A stretch of 64,000 nucleotides of DNA from Sipunculus nudus (lineage: Eukaryota > Annelida > Sipuncula > Golfingiida > Sipunculidae): NCBI GenBank assembly GCA_026874595.1, contig CM049315.1:11098664-11162663 (forward strand), given 5' to 3'. Below, piece by piece: positions 33,536-44,195 of this stretch (its first letter is position 1; the number at the start of each line of letters is the position of its first letter). The notes under the pieces were generated by a model, which did not search any database, was not told where the DNA came from, and was given only the letters and a program-made list of their open reading frames with translations. The position numbers were made by a program, and so were the translations under genes.

Positions 33536-35460
33536 ACACAAACAGGAATGAACGCATACTCTCCTGGCGGAGACAGATACTTAACTGCATGTCTGCAAAG
33601 TGCAAAATGATAAGCGGGTAATTTGGTAATAAATGGAATACCTGGTTGATGGATTTTGTACGTATTATTATATTATTATTATAAGTTATTACATGGAGAA
33701 AAAGGTACAACATGTCCTTCAAGTACTCTAGCTGTTCGCTGACTTGTCACTTCATATTTTAATCAAACACACGAACGTCTAAATTTGTATATGTTTTCTT
33801 TTTTCTTGAGAAGCAATGATTAATATAAAATTTCACTGATGCAGCGCCATCTCATGGATAAGCGGGATACTAAATAAGCTTATCGGACAGGGAATTAATT
33901 ACCCGCAATCAACACAAGCAAAACATCGTGAAATTCCTTTTTATACTATGTCTACATGGTTACGCCCCCTTATATCAACCAGTGTTTACATGTAAATGAC
34001 TATTGATAACGAGCGCCTGTGATGGCAACTACTGTGTACCCTCGTAATTCTGAACTCCTTCTATCCGTGCTTCCTATATCTGTACCTTGTATATCCATCC
34101 CTTGATAGTCTCGAAACCAAGGAACCAGTTATTCTCTCATGCAGTCGAAAGTAAGTGTGACATTAATTAGCAACTATTCTACTATGAAATCTTTGGAATG
34201 TTTTAAATTTGTGTGTTAGTATGCTTGTGTGCCTTGTCTAATCAGCACAGACGTGTGTTTAGGAGTTATAGTTTTATTAATATCTATTTATATTCCTCTA
34301 CGTCAAAGTTCTTACATAATTTGTCTCGTTTTACTAAGGCGAATCAGTCTAAATCCAAAAGGCTCTGTGAGTTAATGGTGGAAGAATACATGTCATACTA
34401 GTAAAAAGATATTTAGGGACTTCTACACATGCATATCACCCATTACCCTGCTCATATATATGTGGCCTCTTTTACTCATATATAACATTATTAATGTATA
34501 TAACTTTAAGTACATGAATAAAAATATTGGGTGGGAAATATGTAATCTTTTTCATGAAATTCTGAAACAATGACGTTCGAAGATGTCGGTTTAACAAAAC
34601 CTCGAATCATGACACCATATGTAAATTGTTACCCTTAAATTACCGCAGGACGTCGTGTTTTCGCGGTTACCAGATGGGCAGTCGGTCATGCCTGAGGTTC
34701 CTGCGGTAGACTGGTCGGCTGGGGGTGTATTGTACAAACACCACGTCAATACCCGGTAATCAAGTTCCGAAATGGTCTCCTACAACAAGGACTCGAGAGA
34801 CTCCGACATGTCAAGGAGGGATTTATGTGCGTAACAGGAGGGATTTATGTACGTTACATTGGGTTATGAGAGCACAGCACTTTACGTAAAGAGGAGCGTC
34901 ATGACATCGCAGATTTACACATAATTTATCTATTAATCCAAACATATATATCAACAGGATGGCTCATTCAGCACGTTCAGCGGATTTCCCACTAAAAACA
35001 TCCCAGAGGAACAGACATTTATACTTACATTTATTCTCTCATGAATATAAAGTATTTATAAAATAATCTAAAGATATATATTTAAAATACACGGATGGCT
35101 AAATATGAAACAAATTTAAAAATATAGAAACACTAAAGTGGACAAGTAAGACTATAACATTTTTGAGCCTTAATACATGGAAATTATAGATATTTTGCAT
35201 GAGCAACGCATCTTCAATTACTCGGAAGTTGATTTCAATGACGCGGACCTGCATGAAGAAATGTTGATTTAACCTATCCGTAAACAATGACAAGATCGCT
35301 AGTAGCCGTTTGCCGTGTATTGTATGGGTTACGTGCATGTATACATGTATTTGAGACTTTGTCGAAAAGCAGTGGTTGCGTCACCAGATAAACAATTAAA
35401 AAGTAAATGATTTATAAAACAGCGATACCTCATGTCCATGGTCATCCAATCTAACTGACT

Positions 35461-35640
35461 GATTAGTGATGTTGGGGAAGAATTTCAATCGAAGTATTTT
35501 TGTAACAATGCGAGTAGCATAATTTTGGAGCCACTGGATTTGTGATATGTGAGATTTTGAACTTCCTCCCAATAAACAGAAATAGAGTAGTTAATGTGGA
35601 TTTGAGTTGGAGAATGTCCAAACTATAGGAGTTTGTCAAG
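35461..35640 (-). pseudogene. LINE reverse-transcriptase C-terminal fragment
   Basis: One minus-strand frame reads SKSHISQIQWLQNYATRIVT, which fits the 'xLQRLQNxAARLV' block that follows the reverse transcriptase thumb in jockey/CR1-type non-LTR elements. Stops and frame changes lie just upstream. It is a short fossil, clearly different from the LINE at 42810. Confidence 0.45.
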
Positions 35641-36458
35641 TACTGTAGAATAATCTGTTCAAAGTCTTTCTTTATGCTCATAAAGCACGCAGCGTTGATG
35701 ATATTTTTTTATCATGATTAGTAATATATCCATAGACTAGAGTGTGCAAAGTGACTGGAGTTTTATTAAGGTTGACATGGTGTTTTACGAAATTCTCTAC
35801 CATATTAGCGACGTGTCCAGCGACGGAAAGGAGACAATGAAAGTGAGGGTCACACTTGCTACCAGCACCCTTGTAAGTTTGGGTGATACGCGCAGCTTTC
35901 TATTCTTGAGGGACACTGACAATTGAAAGAGAAAGTTTAACAGATACCAAGACATGGAGAAACTACAGATTAAGCTATTTTGAGCAAAAATTCAGACATC
36001 CCTAACACATCAGCCTTTAAGGTTTCATCTAATTTCAGTAAACGAGATGGACATAAGGCGTAAAATGAGAAGAAAGTTTTTCTTTATATGTTTTCCTACC
36101 GACCTTAGGTTATCTTCAGTCGATATCTGATTTATTTGTTTTATTTTTTTCTGACTTTATATGCTTTAGTATTTTCCAGATTGTACTAAGTTTAGAGACG
36201 ATTGAACGAATTCGATCAAGATAACAAAGAGGGATTTTTCTTCGGAATTCCCGAGTGTATATGTATATAATATTCAAATACATTCTCACATTCATCATAC
36301 GTATCAGATATCATCATACGTATCACGTTTGCAAATTGTAATTTAATCTTACAATTCTTGCAGTTATGTAATTATATAATTAAACAATACCAATTATAAC
36401 AATACCAATTCAATATTTGGCGATATACCTTTCGAAATACATTATGCATATTTATTGA

Positions 36459-36462
<4 letters not shown>

Positions 36463-36527
<65 letters not shown>
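36463..36527. repeat. (TA)n microsatellite
   Basis: Pure TA tract of about 64 bases. Confidence 0.95.
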
Positions 36528-36529
<2 letters not shown>

Positions 36530-36545
36530 CGATCGGGATTCAATC

Positions 36546-37062
36546 CGGCCTAAATCCCGATCTTCAATTAATATCAAAGAGGATGACTTCCTGTCTAATC
36601 AGTTGATAAGTTTACCAATGCCCCTGATCAAGCTGGTATGCGTCCAAATTGCTCTTTTTAATTTATAAACTCAATATAAAATTGCTTACATTTGTAAACT
36701 GTTTTTGTTTATTATATATATAGAATTAAATAATACTGATTTGTACATACATGATGCATGTAGGTAATACAAGCCAGAAAAAGTTTATTCATAAAGTTTA
36801 ACATATTTTGAATTTTACAAAGGTTTAGATTAGCCGCAAAGTCAGTATTATTCTTTCATTCCATTGATACATTCAGGTCATGAATCAGTCATACTAATTA
36901 TTCACTTGTTCCACTAACTCTTATTTGTATTTTCCTTTATTTAAATCAAAATTATGTGGTAAAGGCACTGTTTAGTAATATGTCAACTCTAAGTCTGAAT
37001 CAGGATTTGGGCTGGACCAGATCTTGAACGGAAATTGAACCTGTCAGATCGGGATCTTGGCC
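36546..37062. mobile_element. Possible inverted-repeat element between two (TA)n tracts
   Basis: The left side has GGCCTAAATCCCGATCT (36548) and the right side has AGATCGGGATCTTGGCC (ending about 37060). These are inverted over 17 bp with two mismatches. (TA)n tracts lie close outside both ends. No coding sequence is present. This is a weaker parallel to the element at 30495. Confidence 0.4.
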
Positions 37063-37066
37063 TTGA

Positions 37067-37072
37067 CACACT

Positions 37073-37104
<32 letters not shown>

Positions 37105-37105
37105 A

Positions 37106-37163
<58 letters not shown>
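37067..37163. repeat. Compound (CA)n-(TA)n microsatellite
   Basis: CA run at 37067-37100 followed by a TA run at 37107-37163. Confidence 0.95.
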
Positions 37164-37166
<3 letters not shown>

Positions 37167-37504
37167 CCCTGAGGATTCAATAAGAGAATTTTTAGCTGGT
37201 CTAATCACTTCAACAATAATTGTTATGTATATCCTTACTGCGACAATACCCTTATCTATGTGTGCCGTAGAAAAAAAAATAATGCCATTTTTAGTGTCAC
37301 ACCATCCTCTATATCTACAGATTTAATACATTTTGGTGTGAACTCACTAGTACATTGCCTGCAAAAATATGTCAGTAATAGTACAATAAAGCGAGATGTC
37401 ATAATAATAAACTTGATCATTATAATTCACTACAAATAATTTTCTGTGGAGATGTGAAGATGGGTACATTGACTGTGTGATTGAAAATTATAATGTAATA
37501 AACC

Positions 37505-37592
37505 ACTACTAATACTACTTCTACTACTACTACTACTTTTACTATTACTAGTAATGATAATAATAATTATAATAATAATTATAATAATAATG
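37505..37592. repeat. ACT/AAT trinucleotide microsatellite
   Basis: Imperfect ACT repeats pass into AAT repeats. The tract ends eight bases before the splice donor of the exon at 37603, in the intron. Confidence 0.9.
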
Positions 37593-37602
37593 ATTGACTC
37601 AC

Positions 37603-37682
37603 CATTTGCGTACAGTCACGTTGTCCCATGGAGAGACGTGGTGCAGGTTATCCAGACTGACCGGCAGGCGAGGGAGCGCCAT
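37603..37682 (-). CDS. Strong first coding exon, possibly the start of the CNBD2-like gene
   Basis: The start AAAATGGCG has a textbook Kozak context. It is followed by 26 open codons, MALPRLPVSLDNLHHVSPWD then NVTVRK, and two bases (TG) before a strong donor (GTGAGT). The block is much GC-richer than its surroundings. The 5' UTR may begin after a CACAG acceptor near 37730. The two-base end fits the one-base starts at 22513 (TG plus C, Cys) and 14157 (TG plus G, Trp). That makes it the best candidate for the N-terminus, but a 15-23 kb intron would be required. It may instead belong to another minus-strand gene. No signal peptide is seen. Confidence 0.6.
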
Positions 37683-37731
37683 TTTGAAGATATCGTCCCT
37701 TCTCTCGTCGGCTGTGCTTACATACTTGTCA

Positions 37732-40645
37732 TCAAGATGTCATCTACGTCACTCTGCTTACAAACATGTCAACTAAATCCTTCGCTCAACAAGGCTCGCG
37801 AGAATTCAGAATCAAGGGGATAGAGATCGGGTGTTTATGCCGTATAGATGGTTCAAGTCGCTCTCCGCGGGATTATAAGACTCTTTGCCATTGAACGACG
37901 CGGTTTGTTTACCCTCTCAGCTCGCATTGCTCAACAAATCTCACACGACCCTCCCCTCTTAGTACACACAGAAGGGTAGTTAGGGACAGACAATGCGTTT
38001 ATGCTATGTCCCGTATGAAGGGGTATGAAATCCATACCTACATATATAAGGATAAAAGGTTCAGTTCGCCCTCTGGTGATATTTTCTGATTTGTAATATT
38101 TGTTGGTAATCAGTCCGCGTACCAGTTCAGGTTACCATCTATATTCATCGTGTAATTGTTTGTTTGCCTGAGGCTGAAACGGAAATGAGACGCATTCTTG
38201 AAGGTTTTCGTACATTTTATTATCCTATATCTTTAAAAGGAAGGCTGTATATTAGGTTTCGATCGTTTGGATTAGATTCCGTAGAAAATATACAACCTGC
38301 TTGCCTATATATGTCTAAAAAAATGTCCGTTACATACCCATGCCCTCAATTGTCTGAGGAAACTCTCGTTTCAAATTCTACTATTGTTACGTCATAAGTC
38401 ATTTCTGTTCGAATTCACCATTGTGACGTGATAATCCTGTGAAAACGTACTGAGGTTTTCGTAAGATACCGACATAATAACTATCAGAACCAGTTACATC
38501 GTTCTCAATGTCCACCACACTCCATGGCGAGAGTCATTTATATTAACGTAACATACATAAATGTCCATAATTTGTCCATAACCAACATTGTTTTCAAATA
38601 CGCTATAGTTAGTTATTGTCGTGCTTTCATACTATGAACCTCATGTTTCACCTATGGTAATTTAACACTGCTTCTCGCGGATTCCTTGAACTTGGTATAA
38701 TTTCTGGTTCAGTCGGATTTAAAGGAGAAGCGGATAGTTGCAAAGCTGCTTGCACGAGGTTTTCTGATTCCTTTTAGATTTTCTTCTTACCGACGGTGAC
38801 CGTTAAGGATTCCACACGAGCGACTTTCTTTTCACCGACAGGCACCTTTGAGATTTCCAGATGAGTTACTTTTTCTTGACCAACGATAACTGTACTGACA
38901 TATGGATGAGCCCCGTCATCTGTTAGTTTATTTTTACTGCTGCTGAGGAGCAGTCAGTGGCTTCAGGCCAGGGATGTGGCTACCTGTTGGTCTCCTGCAG
39001 AGCGCTGCAGCGGCAGCAGCAGTCACAAGTAGAGTCTTAATAGCTACACCACTAACGGGCCTAAAATGAACACACACGCATCTTACAACAAGTATTTGCT
39101 TAATGCAGCTTCTGAGAGCGAAGCCACTGGTTGTTGCCTAGATACAGCAGGGTTTATCTCCATTGTCGCCAATATTACCTCATTTTGCGGGTATATTTCA
39201 CTTTACTGGCGATCCATCTATTTGACCTGATATCAGCCTGTGCCAGCCGGCAGCCCGACCTAATGTGTTTGATGAGCTATCGACTTGAAGCGTTAGATGT
39301 AATTGAGCGGACTTAATTTGTCGCTGATGCCCACCGCTGTTCGAACATTAAGATTGTACACCTGATTTCTTGTGTAGTGACAAAATAGATGTGATTCACT
39401 AATGGCCTGCTGTTGGCATATAATGTCTGATGTTTAAAGGGAGAAATGCCCGATTCTCGTCTCAAGCAAAATCTTTGGAAAACGCGAAACAGACCTCAGA
39501 GTTGCGTTATTAATAGACTCGTATATAATATCTCGTATCCTACGTGCAACCGTCAGGATATAAATAATAACATTTCATCATAGGACATAGCTTATGTACT
39601 TCCAATAATCACCAGAAAATAGTCTTCCGAAATAGTACTAAGTCTTCTGCAAAAGTCAAGAGGATGATAGAGTCTCAACACAGACGCATTAGAATTGCGT
39701 GTTTAAATCTATCAATTCCTTAATGGTCCTGTATACCCTGAAATGGCGCTGCCTTAGTAATACATGAAACTGGCAAGCAGTGGAAACTTGGCCGGGTAGA
39801 CACCGCTAGAACAGACCTTCGGACTCTGAACAGACCTTTTGATCTTGTTACAGGTGCTCTTTTTATCATGTGACACGGGCGTAACTCCTGTTGTGGCACT
39901 CGTGTATTGCCGTTTGTTACATTCTATGTTTAATCCAAAATGGTTGAACTCTCGTTGTCATGTTAGCCTTGAGCTTTCACGCCTGGTCGTGGGCCACGTG
40001 ATGACCCTGGTGTGTGGGGATACACACGGCTAGGTTCTTCTAGATAATTCTTGAAACGCGTGTTTACTGTGTTGTGTGGGATCATTAAGACTGTTCGAGA
40101 AGTGAACAAATTCTCTGCTTGAGGTGTAAAGGTATATGAAGGGGCTGTGTTTTAGAACGGGCAGAGAGAAAGGATAGCAGATTCCAGCGGACGCAGACGC
40201 GTGTGTCAGTTTCTAGGGCCTTATCCGACAAATGTGGCAATTATAGATTTTCTAAGACTTTCTCCTGGATTTCATGCATTTTGGACTTAAATTTACTTTC
40301 TGGATTGTTACAAGAATTTTACACTGGACTGTCATCCTCCGAGAGTATACGTTTAGAGAACTTATCGTTGTGGCGGTGTTGGTATCCAGGTACTGTGCAC
40401 ATTATTTTTCTGTGTGATTGCATTGATTCCTTGTTATACCACTGTTTTACTGTATAATTGTATTGATTTAGTGTATTGTAATTTAAGGGTTGTTTTAAGA
40501 ATAAATTATAGTTATTTGTTAACAAAAAACCACTGACTTCTTTATTCATTCCCCTAGACTTTTCACGCTGCCTAGTGTTACAGAATCTGATTTTTTTATC
40601 TCCGTTACAGAATTTGTGTTCATCACGCATACGTGATCTGTTTAC
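37732..40645. other. No supported gene
   Basis: A GC-richer zone at 37850-37960, just upstream of the 37603 exon, could hold its promoter, but no defined motif was identified. 40060-40600 has an AATAAA-like signal and a TGTTACA end reminiscent of an LTR, but no partner LTR. Open frames such as 38164-38397 and 39839-40033 resemble nothing I know. Confidence 0.4.
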
Positions 40646-40856
40646 ATTAGGTTCCGTAACAATCTTGATAATCTCTCCATAAGTTACGTAACAGTGACGT
40701 TACTACAAAACTAAACCATTAATTCATAAACCTCTGCAAACTATTAGCTTTTATTTCCGTGTCCTTTTTATCATGTGTGGAGTACACAGAAAATCACCTG
40801 GTTAACTTTATTGGCTTTTATAGATCATAAATTTTTGCTGTGTTACGGAACCTAAT
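40646..40856. mobile_element. 211-bp MITE with perfect 16-bp inverted repeats
   Basis: ATTAGGTTCCGTAACA at 40646-40661 is perfectly complementary to TGTTACGGAACCTAAT at 40841-40856. The outermost TTA/TAA may itself be the duplicated target, giving GGTTCCGTAACA termini. There is no coding capacity. The perfect ends imply recent activity compared with other elements here. Confidence 0.85.
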
Positions 40857-42799
40857 ATCAAGAGTCACGCTAACGACGATTAGTGGGGTTGGCTTTTACG
40901 ACAGGACCAGATAACGTTATGTCAAAGATTATATAGAAAGGCAATCTAATTAATTCATTTAGTGCGTTAATTGTTATATTTTATTGATAGAAGAAGCAAA
41001 AAATAAAAAGGAATCTCTTTTATTTATATTTAAGTACATTCCAACTTACTGGATAAAGCAAATATTAGTGGTGTGCCAATTAATCGATTATATCAATAAT
41101 TGGTCGTTTTCTTTCATAATCGATTTAATCGTTTGAATTTGTGCATAATCGATCACAAACGATTATGTATGCATATCCTAAGATGTCATATTATTCATGT
41201 AAAATATTCCAATTCTGCAAGAATTATGAGAAAGACGGAGCAAAAACAACGAACAGCATTAAAACTTAACCTTGTGCAACGAATACGTGTCAACAACCCG
41301 ACCATTATCTTGACCTTTGAGCCTGAAATACGAGTTAGACTGAATTTACTCGGTCAATATTTTAGGTATAATTCTGTACAGAAGATTTCACGATAATATG
41401 AATGAAACATAAAATAATCGATTAATTATTGATCATCGGTCGTTTTTTATCTTTCAATTATCGAATTTGATTTTGCAACCGATTTCTTCCACTAGCAAAT
41501 ACAGTAAGAAAATCTGTTCTATGAAATTCTTCCCATGTTGTTTGGATAAGCTGACAAACCTTGCAGAGAGTTGTCTGAATTCTGCAATATTAAAAAGAAT
41601 GTCTGATATGGGAATACATCGGTTATTATACAAAACAGCGTGAGTAAGAACATGTCCAGATAAGAATAGCTCTGGTTATAAATTTCTAATTTAATCGCAC
41701 TGTATTTAAAAAGGGGGAAAACATTTTCTTTTGTGTATTTTAGTTTTGTAAAAATAACTATTGGATTCGCAGCACAGAAGGGGCCCCCATGAACAAAAAG
41801 TGCGTGTCCTCGCCGCATGGTGTCACTATAAATCAGAATTCCTGGAGCAGAAGGGGGTGAACGAACATAAAGTGCGGTGTCGGTGTAATTGCCAAGCCAT
41901 GGGTTTGGACAGTCTCCACACAGAATATCTGCTGTACGTTGGAGTTAGGGTCTCTTGCTTTATGATGATATGGCTAGTCGTCTTTAGAAGAAGGCTAAAT
42001 CATGATATATCATACGTCCGTCATCATTGCAACCTGCCTTTCAGTCTGTGTGCATGTTTATGTATGATTTGTATGTTGACAGCTCATGTACCTGTTTAAA
42101 CAACCAAGAGTATATGCCCAAATCTACAAGTGTAACCTGTAACATTTATCTGTGGACACTTTTATATCTGAAGGTATACATCGAGTGATCGGCTCTTTTA
42201 TTATGATTTTTTTTCATCCAATGTAAGGGACACCAATATTTTATTAATGATCTTTGTATATGCTGTATATGTGATGTATATAGATGTAAATGTTCTTACC
42301 GCATGACTCCGTACAGAAATACAATATGTCATGCTTTCGAGCTTATGTTTCATACTGCCGGGGTATACAAGAATAGTTTTGGTTTTTTTTATGAGTATCC
42401 TCTATGGCAAGAGTGCGCCCTGTGACGAAGTAAACCAGTCATCAAAACAAAATTCAATAAAGTACTGTCTAAAAAAAGGGAAAAATCTGTACGATCAAAT
42501 CGATTCCCCAGTCTGACTTCCCCAAATGTAGTGAACAACTGAATATCCATACTGATTAATACATCACTGTCCTAGCAAATATGGATACCTGTCAGTTACC
42601 GTAAACAGCCGGCCATGCAGTGAATTGCGTGGTAAACCTTGACTGACCGTGAAGCCGTAGTCCGATTCGGCATTAAAACGCATTTAATTAAATGCACTTT
42701 TTGTATGTTTCCATAAAAAAACGGACGATTAAGGACCGTTTTTTTTTATTTTTTAGGCCAGTAATGACTCTTTGCAGTTGTTGGTCAATGGTTAAACAG
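40857..42799. other. No supported gene; diverged ATCGATTA-rich repeat
   Basis: 41074-41145 and 41412-41475 share a direct, diverged block (AATCGATTA, TCGGTCGTTTT or TTGGTCGTTTT, ATCGA(A/T)TT), so the interval is probably an old repeat. The remainder shows no element or exon I can support. Confidence 0.45.
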
Positions 42800-42809
42800 C
42801 CTGCCATCC

Positions 42810-44195
42810 GGTGAAATGGTCCGTCTCCATTTGTTATAGAAACTTTAGATACCAAGAGAATTCTTGCCTGCTTAAACATACGCAAGGTGGCTGGTCCTGA
42901 TGGTATAACGCCCCGACTGTTAAGAACTTGCGCCGATCTCAAATGCTGTATTTCAGAAACTTTTATCCTTTTCAATTCGCCTATCGTAGTAACCGCTCAA
43001 CAGATGACGCTGTATCATTCACACTTTACCGCATTTTAAAACATCTCGACTTACGAGAATCTACCTGTGTAAGGGTTTTATTCATTGATTTCAGCTCAGC
43101 CTTTAACACTATCTTTCCCCATAAATTAATCGGAAAACTATCAAAACTGGGTCTTAATATTAACATGTGTAACTGGATCTTAGACTTTTTATTAAATTGG
43201 CCTCAAGTGGTTAAGATTGGTAACATTATTTCCGAAGAATTGGTCTTAAACACTGGTGCACCCCAAGTTTGTGTGCTTTCACCAAAATTGTACTCTCAAT
43301 TCACTTATGACTGTGTCTCTACTTCTGATGATTGTCTCATTGTAAAAAAATTGCAGATGACACAACAGTTTCTGGGCTCATCCGGGGAAATACCGCAATG
43401 AAATTAAAACTTTAACTTCGTGGTGCTCTGAAAATAATCTGGAGTTAAATGTAAAGAAAACCAAGGAGATGATAATTGATTTTAGACGGAAGAAAACTGA
43501 AATATTACCCTTAGTAATTGAAGGCTCCGAGGTTGAAATCGTTGACTGTTTAAAATTTTTAGGAATTTTTATTTCTTCTGATTTGAAGTGGGCCAAAAAT
43601 GTTAATTACTGCGTAAAGAAGGCACAACAACATTTATTCTTTCTAAGGAACCTAACAGATTTCGGGCTCAGCCAACCGATTTTATTAAAGTTTTATTGGG
43701 CGGTAATTCAGGGAGTCCTGACGTTGTTAGTCACTGTATGGGGAGGCAGTATCACTGTCGAGGAAAGGAACCATCTTTCGAGGGTAGTTAGAACAGCTGA
43801 GAGGGTAATTGGGGTTCCTTTGCCCACAATTGACTCCATATTTCAAACACGATTGTTGAAGAAAGCAAACGACATTATAGAAGACTTTAGTTATCAGGCG
43901 CACTATTTGTTTAAAAAATGAAATCGGGGGTTCGCTATAGGTCGCTATCAGGCAATTCCAAAATAACTCAAACTAGCATTTACGCGTCAGCCGTTCGGGA
44001 ATTAAGTATATCACTTGCAGCACAATAATCTAGTCAAACATTCTTAGTCATACGTCTTTTTTCTTCACACAATTTTAGATTATCATTTCTTGTTTAATGT
44101 GTTTGTTTAAGCAAGCCAGTCAAGCCAAATACTATTGTATGTGATGATTTTATTACATATAAATAGCAATAAACTATATCTTATCTTATCTTGAA
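42810..44195 (+). pseudogene. 5'-truncated, broken non-LTR retrotransposon (CR1/L2-like) reverse transcriptase
   Basis: Reverse-transcriptase blocks appear in the usual order. [20 protein letters not shown] lies at 42880-42938, [15 protein letters not shown] from about 42972, then [24 protein letters not shown] (Gly lost from the usual PQGxVLSP), and a FADDTTV-type catalytic box readable only in another frame near 43350. LKFLGIFISSDLKW and the WGGSITVEERNHLSRVVRTA thumb follow. Sequence is missing between CADL and FQFAYR, and there are at least two frame changes. The 3' end is a TATCTTATCTTATCT repeat at about 44178-44191, typical of LINEs that end in a short tandem repeat. The 5' half, including the endonuclease, is absent. 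It cannot produce an active enzyme. Confidence 0.88.

Larger units (their letters stand above)
22514..37602 (-). other. Repeat-rich intron or intergenic stretch
   Basis: Holds a diverged tandem duplication (23140), one further candidate exon (24354), several dispersed repeats and transposons, and fossil LINE sequence (35461). Between them (for example 24450-26150, 27260-30100 and 33540-35460) I see only AT-rich sequence. CCAAT motifs in a GC-richer setting near 29220 and 28360 may mark regulatory DNA, but I cannot support a promoter call. Confidence 0.45.

Noticed and set aside
40060-40600. LTR-like segment with AATAAA and a TGTTACA end
   Set aside because: No matching second LTR, primer binding site or polyprotein; TGTTAC motifs nearby belong to the MITE at 40646.
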